DNA of 64,000 nucleotides. Source: Jejuia algarum. GTDB taxonomy: Bacteria; Bacteroidota; Bacteroidia; Flavobacteriales; Flavobacteriaceae. A program made the translations under genes and the position numbers. This document shows positions 53,018 through 62,261 of this stretch, one piece after another. Under the pieces are notes generated by a model. It did no database searches, was not told the origin of the DNA, and was given only the letters and a program-made list of their open reading frames with translations. Within the stretch, counting starts at the first letter, position 1, and every line of letters begins with the position of its first letter. The stretch is taken from positions 1-64,000 of the forward strand of contig CANMAQ010000018.1 in NCBI GenBank assembly GCA_947495775.1, given 5' to 3'.

Positions 53018-55369
53018 ATGAGAACACCCTATTATTTGTCTTTAAAAAGACAGTATTTAGCAGTAATCATCTTTTTAAGTATCGCTAACAGCCTTACTTT
53101 TTTTAGCTGCTCTAATGATGATGTAGATGCCCTAACAACAGACTCTAGTGCAAAAACATCTCAAAATAGATCTGCAAAATTAGCACCAGTTGCTAACGCT
53201 ATATATTACATTAAAAATGTGAATAGCGATTTATACCTTGATGTTGCCAAATTAACAGATACGTTAGGCCCTAATATTATCCAATCTGTTGGCACACAAA
53301 CAGCGAATCAACAGTGGGAATTGATAAGCACCCCAACTGCAAACACCTATTATATTAAAAATAGAAGTAGCACTAAAGTTATTAGCATAGCCAATAACAG
53401 CTCTGCTAATGGTGCTAATATTATACAAGCGCCTCTAACAACAGGTACATCACATCAAGAATGGACTATTACTGTGCTTGAAGACCATACATTTAAAATA
53501 AATAACGCAGATAGCAACAAGAGCCTTGATGTAGAAGCCAAAAGTATCGGCGATGGTGCTAATGTACAACAGTGGGTATTCTGGGGAGGCCCCAATCAAA
53601 GATGGATGTTAGAACCCGCAGAAACACCGCCTTGCGATTTTGATGTATCCACTATAGCGCCTCATACAGATATTTTAATAAACTGTATCTACGACCTAAA
53701 CGGAGAAACTCTAACAATGCCTAATGGCGTTACACTAAAACATGGTGCTGAAGGAAAACTCATTAATGGAACTATATCTGGTGATAACCTTAAAATAGAC
53801 GGCAAATTATTAAACAGTACCCTAAAAATTGGAACAGGAAATGCAACACTTATAACTCCAGAATTTAGTTTCGAAAAGGAGAACTGGTCGTTAACAGAAG
53901 GTCCTGTTTCTAAAACCTTAGCTCTAAACAATAGAAAACACCTTAATAGCATTATCGAACTAGTAAAACGATTGGGAGCTACTGTATTTGAAATCGATCA
54001 ATTAGATGCTTATTTTGATGTCTCTGGCGTAGCCGCTTACAACCCTAAGAACTTTGCACCGTTCTCTATTAGAATTCCCTCTAATTTTCACTTTAAGATG
54101 AGTCCACGCACTTTTTTACGTGTTCAACCTAGTAGTGGTTGGGCCGATCAACTTTTGTACAGCAGCCAAACAGAAAATGTACAAATTTCTGGAGGACATT
54201 TAATAGGAGACCGTATACAGCACGATTATGTTAGCGCTGCAGATGGAGATAGCGCTGCAGATAGAAGCACGCATGAATATGGGTCTTTGGTCTATTTTGG
54301 AGGTGTTATAAATGCCGACATCGATAACATACAGATGAAAGATCATACTGGAGATTGTATCCAAATTCAGTCTAGCGGAAACCGAAGAAAAGATGGTGCG
54401 CCTGTACCAGGGGAAACTTACACCAAAAACATTAGAATTACAAATTGTATTTTAGATGGTGCCCGAAGAAACAACATAAGTCTAACCAGTTGTGAAAATG
54501 TATTAATTGAGAATAATACCATTCTAAATGCTGGACTAGAAGTTCCTGAAAACCCAGACGCTAAGGGTACAGATCCTAGAGCTTCTATCGATCTGGAAGC
54601 GTTTCGAGAAACAGAAACTATTAATGGCACCAACATCTTAAACGAATATGAGATTGTAACCAATGTCACGATTAGAAACAACGATTTTAGAGGTAATTTT
54701 AGAGGTATTAATTTCTTTTCAACTTCAAATGTAACTGTGACGCTTAATCACTTTGATGATGGCGTTACAATGTTACAATCTTCTCATATAACTGTAGACA
54801 ACAATATTTTTGATAAAGGCCCAACCTCTAACTACGACCCTGTATTAGATAGAGCTTGTTACTTCACCTCTTTTCTTCGTAATGGTGTGCATCAAAACAC
54901 AAACAATAGTTTTACTAATAATACCGTAACAGGCTATGGTCTTGGCGTTGGTATTGGCGGTAAGAACGCTAAGGTCTTAAACAATAACATACGCGATTGT
55001 ACAGAAGGTATTTCCTTTTTTAATGGAAATAGTAACGGCATTCTTATAGATAATAACAGCATCTCAAGTGCATTAGAGACGTCTATTGGTTTTTCGGCAC
55101 TTATCGGAGAGATTGAAGATGTTTTAATTACCAACAACACCGTAAACGTACAAGAAAGGCATGTTAGTTTTGGAAACATTAATAAAAAGGCCAATACTAA
55201 TACACCTTACATTGTCTTCGATGGATGTACTTTTGAAAACAAAGCAGACGGCACAGTAGTTCCTATTGTCTTTTCAGGCTCTAATAATATTACCGTTAAG
55301 AATTCATCCAACGTAAGTGTTACACATCACTTTACAACATCAAATATTGTATTAGAAAACAATAACTAA
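53018..55369 (+). CDS. Lipoprotein with ricin-type lectin and right-handed beta-helix
   Basis: A 783-aa lipoprotein (lipobox LTFFSC, Cys 31). Residues about 58-198 form a ricin-B-like beta-trefoil (YYIKNVNSDLYLDVAK, TYYIKNRSSTKVISIANNSS, FKINNADSNKSLDVEAK, QW motifs three times), a carbohydrate-binding fold. From about 330 to the end, repeated N-x-I/V-I-x-N-N rungs (NVLIENNTILNAG, VTIRNNDFRGNFRGINFFST, ITVDNNIFDKG) build a right-handed parallel beta-helix like polysaccharide lyases or glycosidases. No catalytic motif can be assigned with confidence. A cell-surface polysaccharide binding or degrading protein. Confidence 0.78.
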   Translation: MRTPYYLSLKRQYLAVIIFLSIANSLTFFSCSNDDVDALTTDSSAKTSQNRSAKLAPVANAIYYIKNVNSDLYLDVAKLTDTLGPNIIQSVGTQTANQQWELISTPTANTYYIKNRSSTKVISIANNSSANGANIIQAPLTTGTSHQEWTITVLEDHTFKINNADSNKSLDVEAKSIGDGANVQQWVFWGGPNQRWMLEPAETPPCDFDVSTIAPHTDILINCIYDLNGETLTMPNGVTLKHGAEGKLINGTISGDNLKIDGKLLNSTLKIGTGNATLITPEFSFEKENWSLTEGPVSKTLALNNRKHLNSIIELVKRLGATVFEIDQLDAYFDVSGVAAYNPKNFAPFSIRIPSNFHFKMSPRTFLRVQPSSGWADQLLYSSQTENVQISGGHLIGDRIQHDYVSAADGDSAADRSTHEYGSLVYFGGVINADIDNIQMKDHTGDCIQIQSSGNRRKDGAPVPGETYTKNIRITNCILDGARRNNISLTSCENVLIENNTILNAGLEVPENPDAKGTDPRASIDLEAFRETETINGTNILNEYEIVTNVTIRNNDFRGNFRGINFFSTSNVTVTLNHFDDGVTMLQSSHITVDNNIFDKGPTSNYDPVLDRACYFTSFLRNGVHQNTNNSFTNNTVTGYGLGVGIGGKNAKVLNNNIRDCTEGISFFNGNSNGILIDNNSISSALETSIGFSALIGEIEDVLITNNTVNVQERHVSFGNINKKANTNTPYIVFDGCTFENKADGTVVPIVFSGSNNITVKNSSNVSVTHHFTTSNIVLENNN

Positions 55370-55434
55370 TACCTGTTTCTCTAAAATAAATTGTTTCGTA
55401 TTTCCTTTAAAATTCGAAATAATTTAATACTAAA

Positions 55435-55468
55435 AAAGGGTTCTAAATAATTGTATTTAGAACCCTTT
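55435..55468. terminator. Bidirectional terminator between convergent genes
   Basis: Perfect 15-bp stem, 55435-55449 with 55454-55468, loop ATTG, flanked by A- and T-rich ends. It serves both the beta-helix gene and the SGNH hydrolase gene. Confidence 0.85.
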
Positions 55469-55532
55469 ACTTCTGTTAGAATTGGCTTATTATTAAGCTC
55501 TACAAATTACACGATATAGTAGTCTATAAATT

Positions 55533-57950
55533 CTACTCTCGTAATAATTTTACAGTCTTAAAAGACGTTCCTGCTTTTGTTTTAAAACTCACTTTAGCAA
55601 ACAACAGCTTAGACTCTAAATGCGCTATCTTATCCATTTTCAATTTCAAACGTTTTACACCTGCAGATGACACCATAAGCACCTGTTGAAAAATCCTTTT
55701 AGATGTAATATCGTATAAATGCACCTCCAAAACACCCGGCATAGTCGCCTTATAAGTTAAAAACAAGTCCTCTTTAAATGGGTTGGGATAAAATTCATTC
55801 GTTGTAATTTTGCCAACTTTATCGGTCTGTTTTACTTTTGAAGTTGAAACCCCACAATCGATCTCCTGAATATTTTTAGCAAACGTTTGTTGAAACAACA
55901 ATTCATGCCCTCTATCATTAAGATGAATGCCATCTCCAGAATTTAAAGCTGCTTTTATAGTACCATCTGTTGCGGCAGAAACAGACCAAAAATCAATCAC
56001 TTGATCTCCATAAGTCGCCATAAGTGCGTCTCTAACTACTAACTGAGTTTCAAAGAAATGTGGAAACGGAAAATTTCTAGGCTGCGGTGTCGCAATCCAA
56101 ACCCTAATACCAGCATCACGTGCTGTATTTACTATGGTTGCATAATTATCCATTTGTTCTGTTACGGTATACCCTTTTGCCGTGTCGTTAGATGGTAGGT
56201 TTACAATCACCCCAAACGGATTTAAAGCTATCGCTTTGGTGATATTACGCTCCACATCAATAGATACAGCCCTATGGGCTGGAATCTCAGTACCTGTTGG
56301 TAAAACCTCATAAGTAGAATACCCGCCTTTTGCAAGATTAGTAATTGCGTACCTCGTGTTTTTTTGAAATAATACCTTCTTATACCGTTCTACCCAACTG
56401 TTTTGAAGAGAGGAAGCACCTGTGCCTGCCGCTGTAGAAGAGCCTACAATAACAATTGGGCAACTTATTCCAGCTTCTGAAATTTCAAAAACACTGGGAC
56501 TTTCGGCCATTATATCTCCCGAAGATACACGCACCAAACAATTTGCAGATTGGTTATCAGGGATGTCCCATTGGTAACTTTGAGCCGCTGCAGCTACAGT
56601 GTCTATTAAAAACCAACTGTTACCATTATCTACAGAATACTCTAATGTAACGGTAGTAATATCTTGGCTTGCCCATTGTATCTCTGGCGATTTTCCAACT
56701 TGCCAGAGTTCTCCTCCTGTTGGAGCTAGCACTTGTAATTTAGGGTCTATTTCTAATGTAGAGGCATAGGTTAACCCAACCGCTCCTAAATAGTAAAACC
56801 CAAAGGTATTTGTATTGGTTACAGCTGGTGCTGCTGTTACAGTTATGCGCCCTTCGGCATCGGGTTCCATTGTTAGCACTATACGCTCACTGGTATTGTT
56901 ACTCACATTTAAGGTTGCTATTTTAGCTTCAGCCCCAGAAACTTCATATTTGGTATCACGTTGGTCTGTAACACCCATTCTAGACGCAAATAAAGACAAT
57001 GTATAGGTCTTACTAGAATCTAAATTGTAAAATGTAATTCCACCAGTAGCTTCCACTTGACCACCAAACAAACTCGTATTCCCATAAAAACTATCTCCAG
57101 ATGCTGTAGCTGGCAATTCCAAAATTTCAGTTGTAGATGTTGTTCCATTTGTGTTTACGCCATTAAAAGCATCTGTTATCGCTACGCCAATACCAGAGAG
57201 TCGTCCAGACGTGTTTTTTAGGTTTGTAATTTCCCCAGATTGCGGATTACTTATGGTATGCCATGGCGCCGCACTCGCAACATTTCCAAAATCGACTAAA
57301 ACCGTTTCTTCATTTACAGGACGCGCATCTCCTTCAAAAGTTAATGTCATCGCCCCCAAATAGAAAAACCCAAAACTATTGGTATTATTTGCTCCTGCAG
57401 AAACAGCAATACTAATGGTTCCATCTGCTCTCGGCTTCATATGGGCTGTTACCAACGTATTGGTATTCTGCGACACATCAAGAACGCGCGTTAGTGTTGT
57501 CGTTCCTGTAATATCGTACTGTGTTTCTCTTACATCGGCTGCCCCCATTCTTGAAGCAAAAAAAGTAAACTCATAGTCTTTTTCGGGATCTAAGCCTTCT
57601 AAAGTAATCCCCGCAGTAGGCTCTATAGCACCTGCAAAACTTTGCGCATTGCCATAGAAACTATCGTTAGAAACCAAAGAAGAATAGTCTAATAAAGATG
57701 ATTCTGTCGTGCCGCTTTGGTTTATGTTGCTAAAAGCATCCGACACAAAAAGACGAATTCCTGTGGCTTCCATACTGGTATCTTTAAGATTGTCTATAAC
57801 TCCTGATACGGGGTTAGAAAGTGTATTCCAGGGCACCACCGTAGTCGAAGTTCCAAAATCTACAAGAACTGTTTTTTGCTGCGCGCAAATAATGCTTGTG
57901 ATAAAAAATACAATGGTAATTGGTATTATTTTATAAAAGTAGTGTATCAT
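55533..57950 (-). CDS. T9SS-secreted SGNH/GDSL hydrolase with duplicated N-terminal domain
   Basis: The start at 57950 gives a normal signal peptide (ending SIICAQ); 13 further residues upstream add only a polar leader. Two related domains of about 180 residues follow, each opening VLVDFG and containing DSFYGN, so they arose by duplication. Then comes a short beta domain (TGGELWQVGKSPEIQWASQD) and an SGNH hydrolase domain: Ser in IVIVGSSTAAGTG, Gly in AKGGYST, Asn in VNLPSND, and Asp/His in GDGIHLNDRGHELL. The last 80 residues (FYPNPFKEDLFLTYKATM onward) are a T9SS type A sorting domain, so it is exported and probably surface-attached. Likely a carbohydrate or lipid esterase. Confidence 0.85.
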   Translation of the reverse strand: MIHYFYKIIPITIVFFITSIICAQQKTVLVDFGTSTTVVPWNTLSNPVSGVIDNLKDTSMEATGIRLFVSDAFSNINQSGTTESSLLDYSSLVSNDSFYGNAQSFAGAIEPTAGITLEGLDPEKDYEFTFFASRMGAADVRETQYDITGTTTLTRVLDVSQNTNTLVTAHMKPRADGTISIAVSAGANNTNSFGFFYLGAMTLTFEGDARPVNEETVLVDFGNVASAAPWHTISNPQSGEITNLKNTSGRLSGIGVAITDAFNGVNTNGTTSTTEILELPATASGDSFYGNTSLFGGQVEATGGITFYNLDSSKTYTLSLFASRMGVTDQRDTKYEVSGAEAKIATLNVSNNTSERIVLTMEPDAEGRITVTAAPAVTNTNTFGFYYLGAVGLTYASTLEIDPKLQVLAPTGGELWQVGKSPEIQWASQDITTVTLEYSVDNGNSWFLIDTVAAAAQSYQWDIPDNQSANCLVRVSSGDIMAESPSVFEISEAGISCPIVIVGSSTAAGTGASSLQNSWVERYKKVLFQKNTRYAITNLAKGGYSTYEVLPTGTEIPAHRAVSIDVERNITKAIALNPFGVIVNLPSNDTAKGYTVTEQMDNYATIVNTARDAGIRVWIATPQPRNFPFPHFFETQLVVRDALMATYGDQVIDFWSVSAATDGTIKAALNSGDGIHLNDRGHELLFQQTFAKNIQEIDCGVSTSKVKQTDKVGKITTNEFYPNPFKEDLFLTYKATMPGVLEVHLYDITSKRIFQQVLMVSSAGVKRLKLKMDKIAHLESKLLFAKVSFKTKAGTSFKTVKLLRE

Positions 57951-58043
57951 CGTTTTATCTTTAAAAAATAGTTTGTATGAATAATACAAAAAAGGCCACC
58001 ATTGCTGATAGCCTTATTCTGTTCTTAAAATGATCTCATTTTT

Positions 58044-60809
58044 TTAGTTCTGAATAGAAATTTTAGACATAAAACGCCCTTCAGTAGTCTTTGTTTTTAA
58101 GATATAAAGCCCTTCAGGTAATTCTGAAACATTTATATCTGTTACGTTTCCTAATTTCTCAATTACCTTTTGACCATTTATCGTGTATAGTGTAACTGCT
58201 ATAATTTCGGTTCCAGATGCGAATTTTACAACACCATTGTCTACAGGGTTTGGATATACCTTAAATACACTGTCTTTCGTCTTAATAGCAGTACTGTGCG
58301 ATTTATTAGAAGATAACACTTTAAAGTCCATCCAATCGATATTACCAATATATGCTGCCCCAGAAAAAACAAGCTGAAGCACTAGAGGTCCTTTTGTAAA
58401 TTCAAGCTCTGTACTTACCGTTTCCCAAGTTAACCATCCGCCTGTATTTGGAACAACAACTTGGCCTATTACTACCCCATTAGCCACTATAGCAATACTA
58501 CCATTAGAAAAAATATTAGCCACGCTTAAATCTAACTTATAGCTACCACTTTGGGTTACATCCAATTTATAGGTTACAGAATCGCCCGGTTGCAAATAGC
58601 CAATACCGTCTTCTTCTCCTGTGCCTTCTGTATCTATAATGGTAATTCCCTCTTGAGAAATAAACGTTTCTGCCTGTACTTTTCCTGGGATAAATTGACC
58701 ATCTCTCTTAATGAACTCCAACCAATTCACATTCCCTATTTGAGATGCTCCAGAAAACTCTAAGGTAAAATCTTGAATTCCTGCCTCTAAATCAAAATCT
58801 GTTTTTATAGTGTCCCAGTTTTGCCAACCACCTGTTACAACCATATCGACAACACTTAGTATTTGACCTTTTGACTTAATTGTAACCTTACCACCAGAAA
58901 ACACCCCTGCAACTCTTAAATCGAGATCATACCTACCTGCTTCTTCAACGTCTATCAAGTAGGTTACAGCATCACCAGGTTGTAAATACCCTACTCCCTT
59001 ACTTGAAACACCCGCATCTGTAACATCGATAAGACGCACTCCTTTTTGCCCCATAAAATCTTCGGCTTCCATTAACGTTTTACGTCCTACAGCCTTACTT
59101 CCAAAACAATTCACATTATATCTCGCATCAGAAATATCGATATCCCAATTTCCTGCAATTAATTGAGATTCCGTATAGGCTTCATCATCAATTTGTACAC
59201 ATCCTGTCATTCCTGTCGCTAAAAAGGTTATTAAATTGGTATTATTACCATTATCCATAAGTACTAGCTGAAGCGTTTGATTATTTGAAATATCAACATA
59301 AGAGAGTTGCGTATTTTCTTTTAAATTTATAAAAAATTGAATATCATTATCACTAACATCTATATGAGACAACGATAGGTTTCTATCAACATTAAAACTG
59401 GTTAAGAAGTTATTTGAAAGCGCGACATGTGTTAATGCTAAATTCTGAGAGAAATTAACAGCTATTAAGTCATTATTTGTAAGCGACATATGTTCAAGAT
59501 TCAGATTCTGATTAAGATCTATAGCAACCAATGCGTTATTATCTGCTTCTAATGTCATTAAATTAACATTAAGATCAATATCTAGTTGGACTAAAGCATT
59601 ATCAGAAAGGTTTAACGTTTCAAGTTTTACCAAATTAGACAAGTCTATAGTCGGTATTTGATTGGATGACATATCCAAAGCTACTACATTGATAAAAGCC
59701 TCTATACCACTAGCATCTGCTATGGCTTTAGTACTAACATTTAAATCCGTCACGGCTTCTGCATCTGCTCTACAAATCTGGCCATTTAAGGCGCCGTCTG
59801 TATCAATACCCTGATCTAATAAAGATTGCTCGAAATTAACATCTGGAAGTAGCACAAAGTCTGGACATGAAGGCTCAACTTCGCAGGTTAAAATTACCGT
59901 AGAATTATCTACAATGAAAAACGGATTTGCTAAAGCACCCGAAACACTATCTACACAAACTTCTTTAAGATTTGGGCTGTTCGAACTATCTAGCCACGAC
60001 CCCGTTTCTCCCAAACCATCAGAATAACTAAAATACCCATTTCTTAAATCAATACGTTCTAAATTTAAATTATCCTGAAGGAAAATCTTTTCTACTCCAA
60101 GATTCATACTAAAATCTATAACCTCTAATAAATTATTCTTAGCTTCAAATTCCTTTAATTCTATATTATTTGATAAATTTAAAGTACGAACTTTATTAGT
60201 ATTAAAAGAAAGCGTACGCAAATTAATATTCGCGTCTAGATCTAAAACGCTTAATGCATTATCATCCAAATAAGCCACAACCAAAGCCTTATTATTGCTC
60301 AAATCGATGTCCGTTAACTCATTACCACTAAGATATAATTCTTCTATTTTAGTGTTTTTAGACAAATTAATAGTCCTCAAATTATTATTTGTAAACGTAA
60401 CTTTTCTCAATACTATATTTGCAGACAGATCAACTGAGGTGAGTGCTGTATTTGGCATAAACAAATTCGTAAGATTCACAAATGCTTCTATTCCTGTAAG
60501 ATCTCTAATAAGAACACCTCTAATACTTAGTAATGTAATTTTTTCTGCATCTGCTCTACAAATCTGACCATTTAAGGCACCATCTGTATCAATACCTTGA
60601 TCCAATAACGCTGACTCAAACGTATTATCTGGAATCAATACGTAATCGGAACAAGAGCGTGCTTCTTCTGCTAAGAATCCCCCATTCTCATTCACACCCA
60701 CGGGATACGCATCTTGAGGACTTAAACCAGGGACAAATTCTAAGACATTCTCCTTAGAAAACATTAAACCTGTATAAAACAGTAATAATAGTACGTTAAT
60801 TTTTCTCAT
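58044..60809 (-). CDS. T9SS-secreted LRR + CBM6-like protein
   Basis: A 921-aa protein with an N-terminal signal (1-18). Two leucine-rich-repeat blocks, each introduced by the same stretch LDQGIDTDGALNGQICRADA, are built from L-x-x-I-x-L-S-x-N repeats of 21 residues (TKIEELYLSGNELTDIDLSN). Two related beta-sandwich domains follow, each with YLQPGDAVTY or YLQPGDSVTY and a GxW..W turn, like family 6 carbohydrate-binding modules. The end (VYPNPVDNGVVKFASG ... GLYILKTKTTEGRFMSKI) is a T9SS type A sorting signal. Non-catalytic surface glycan binder, perhaps working with the neighbouring esterase and the GH10 enzyme. Confidence 0.85.
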   Translation of the reverse strand: MRKINVLLLLFYTGLMFSKENVLEFVPGLSPQDAYPVGVNENGGFLAEEARSCSDYVLIPDNTFESALLDQGIDTDGALNGQICRADAEKITLLSIRGVLIRDLTGIEAFVNLTNLFMPNTALTSVDLSANIVLRKVTFTNNNLRTINLSKNTKIEELYLSGNELTDIDLSNNKALVVAYLDDNALSVLDLDANINLRTLSFNTNKVRTLNLSNNIELKEFEAKNNLLEVIDFSMNLGVEKIFLQDNLNLERIDLRNGYFSYSDGLGETGSWLDSSNSPNLKEVCVDSVSGALANPFFIVDNSTVILTCEVEPSCPDFVLLPDVNFEQSLLDQGIDTDGALNGQICRADAEAVTDLNVSTKAIADASGIEAFINVVALDMSSNQIPTIDLSNLVKLETLNLSDNALVQLDIDLNVNLMTLEADNNALVAIDLNQNLNLEHMSLTNNDLIAVNFSQNLALTHVALSNNFLTSFNVDRNLSLSHIDVSDNDIQFFINLKENTQLSYVDISNNQTLQLVLMDNGNNTNLITFLATGMTGCVQIDDEAYTESQLIAGNWDIDISDARYNVNCFGSKAVGRKTLMEAEDFMGQKGVRLIDVTDAGVSSKGVGYLQPGDAVTYLIDVEEAGRYDLDLRVAGVFSGGKVTIKSKGQILSVVDMVVTGGWQNWDTIKTDFDLEAGIQDFTLEFSGASQIGNVNWLEFIKRDGQFIPGKVQAETFISQEGITIIDTEGTGEEDGIGYLQPGDSVTYKLDVTQSGSYKLDLSVANIFSNGSIAIVANGVVIGQVVVPNTGGWLTWETVSTELEFTKGPLVLQLVFSGAAYIGNIDWMDFKVLSSNKSHSTAIKTKDSVFKVYPNPVDNGVVKFASGTEIIAVTLYTINGQKVIEKLGNVTDINVSELPEGLYILKTKTTEGRFMSKISIQN

Positions 60810-61062
60810 AATTTTTGTTTCTAAAATTCTAAATAATAAAAGTTAATTCTTAAGTTACGTAGCTTAATGTCCTGACTAGACAATACGTTACCCTACAATT
60901 TGTGTTTATTATTAAAAAATTAGTGATTGTGCTTTTAGACCTCCTATTTATAAGCTTTAACTAAAAAACAAGGCTATTTAAAAACTGGTTTTTTCTCGTT
61001 TTAAGACTTGTCGCTAAGCCCTCCCTACTTAATGAATGCTAATAAATTGTCATTAAAACCAT
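60810..61062. other. Upstream region of the LRR-CBM gene
   Basis: No gene here. It is the leader of the LRR-CBM gene; from 61063 the repeat cluster begins. Confidence 0.35.
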
Positions 61063-61175
61063 AAAAGCCTTCACATCTCTATAAAAGCTTTCTCTTCCTA
61101 TTTTTTTCCTGTACACTCACTCAGTACGACACTAATTACAAATATCATGTCTACCGCTAGTATCTACTAGTGACC
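61063..61175 (+). repeat. REP-like unit 1 (diverged)
   Basis: Carries the common parts of the unit: AAAAGCCTTC...TAAAAGCTTT, then TTTTTTTCCTGTACACTCA and CTCAGTACGACACTA. It ends at a reversed REP palindrome at 61150-61175 (CTACCGCTAG ... CTAGTGACC). Poorest copy of the four. Confidence 0.6.
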
Positions 61176-61189
61176 GTAAACGAACTAAC

Positions 61190-61273
61190 AAAAGCCTTTA
61201 CGTTGCCCTAAAAGCTTTTTCTCTTTGTATTTTTCTCATTGTTGCCGCGACTAGTCACAAACTAGCGGTAGCC
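61190..61273 (+). repeat. REP-like unit 2
   Basis: AAAAGCCTTTACGTTGCCCT then AAAAGCTTTTT, a gap, then the palindrome CGACTAGTCACAAACTAGCG with GTAGC after it. It lacks the G-run; a further decayed half-site (ACAAACTAGCGCGAGC) lies at 61283-61298. Confidence 0.65.
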
Positions 61274-61352
61274 GTTACGTGGACAAACTAGCGCGAGCAA
61301 AGGCATTGACGCCTTTATCACGAAAAAGAAAGTCCAAAAATTAGCGCAATAA

Positions 61353-61448
61353 AAAAGCCTCTACGTCGCCGTAAAAGCTTTCCCTTTTTATTCTTTCCCT
61401 GTACACTTACTCAGTACGGTACTAGTTACAAACTAGTGCTAGCGGGGG
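61353..61448 (+). repeat. REP-like unit 3 (best copy)
   Basis: A hairpin-forming start (AAAAGCCTCTACGTCGCC then GTAAAAGCTTT), then TTCTTTCCCTGTACACTTAC, CTCAGTACGGTACTAGTTAC, AACTAGTGC and TAGCGGGGG. The central palindrome is an ACTAGT-TACAA-ACTAGT stem. It lies about 165 bp downstream of the RAYT stop, in the same orientation as unit 4. Confidence 0.75.
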
Positions 61449-61449
61449 T

Positions 61450-61590
61450 AAAACAGAATTGTTAATTGATGAAGATATATCTAAAAGAGTACTTACCATT
61501 CAAAAATTCCCTGATGAAGACCGTAAGCATATACTTTTTGCCCTTGACGCCATGATTAGAGATACTAAAGCACGTCTAGCTTACTCATAA
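61450..61590 (+). pseudogene. 3' remnant of an XRE-family (HTH_3) regulator
   Basis: Open frame of 46 codons without a start. It reads KTELLIDEDISKRVLTIQKF then PDEDRKHILFALDAMIRDTK and ARLAYS-stop. This is the C-terminal tail of Flavobacteria-type XRE transcriptional regulators that have an N-terminal HTH; the HTH part is missing. It begins directly after the G-run of REP-like unit 3, so the repeat abuts or replaced the missing part. Confidence 0.75.
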
Positions 61591-61611
61591 AAAGAAAAGC
61601 CTATTCTTAAT

Positions 61612-62169
61612 TTAATCGAAAAACCCAACACTATCAATATCCAAAATCGTATTATCTTCTTGATAGTTTCTTGCACTTGAGTATTTCCAATCTATTGGAT
61701 TGGTTACAAAACCACTCACTACTGGATTGTTATGAATATAATCTATCTTTTGTTTAATCACCTTTTCACTCCATAATTCAATGGGTTTATTGTGATGCTG
61801 CCAGAATTGGTATTTAGAGCCATTACTCTTCTTTTTGGCTGCACGCTCAAAAAACCAAAGTAAATATTCTTTTCTACTCTCTTGTGCATTGTTCTCTATA
61901 GTCTCTATGACTTTCTTTGCTGTATAACTTTTAAAATCTCTTAGTAAACTTGATGGCTCTTCTATGCTTGACCTAAAGATTAAATGTACATGACTTGGCA
62001 TAAAGCAATAACAGTATAATTCCATACCTTTTTCTTTTCTACAGTAGTTTATACTTTCTACCAATATATTAAAATAGACTTCTCTTGTAAATACATCTAT
62101 CCAATTTATAGTAGCAAAACTCACAAAATATAAACCGCCTTTGTTATGAAACTTGTACTTCCTACTCAT
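61612..62169 (-). CDS. REP-associated tyrosine transposase (RAYT, Y1/HUH)
   Basis: Start placed at the ATG at 62169 (MSRKYKFHNKGG), the usual start of this family in Bacteroidota; an upstream TTG would add five residues and run into REP-like unit 4. The 185-aa protein has the Y1 transposase fold (PF01797): the HUH motif in FMPSHVHLIFR, a helix KSYTAKKVIETIENN, and the catalytic tyrosine in KIDYIHNNPVV. RAYTs cut and join single-stranded DNA at REP palindromes. Units of one REP-like family lie on both sides in the same orientation, within 170 bp, as expected for a RAYT and its target. Appears intact. Confidence 0.85.
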   Translation of the reverse strand: MSRKYKFHNKGGLYFVSFATINWIDVFTREVYFNILVESINYCRKEKGMELYCYCFMPSHVHLIFRSSIEEPSSLLRDFKSYTAKKVIETIENNAQESRKEYLLWFFERAAKKKSNGSKYQFWQHHNKPIELWSEKVIKQKIDYIHNNPVVSGFVTNPIDWKYSSARNYQEDNTILDIDSVGFFD

Positions 62170-62182
62170 GATACCAAAATAC

Positions 62183-62261
62183 AAAAAGCCTTTACATTGC
62201 TGTAAAAGCTTTTTATTTTTATTCTTTCCCTGTACACTTACTCAGTACAGCACTAGTTATA
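62183..62261 (+). repeat. REP-like unit 4
   Basis: AAAAGCCTTTACATTGC then TGTAAAAGCTTTTT form a strong stem; the shared TTCTTTCCCTGTACACTTAC and CTCAGTACAGCACTAGTTAT follow, and the palindrome is cut off halfway at the border with the 78-bp element. Its first bases overlap the possible TTG start of the RAYT. Confidence 0.75.

Noticed and set aside
54418..55194. Minus-strand ORFs of 86-87 codons opposite the beta-helix gene
   Set aside because: Shadows produced by the regular Asn/Ile codon pattern of the helix rungs.
62170..62184. TTG start adding five residues to the RAYT
   Set aside because: The ATG at 62169 gives the standard family N-terminus; the extension would lie in REP-like unit 4.
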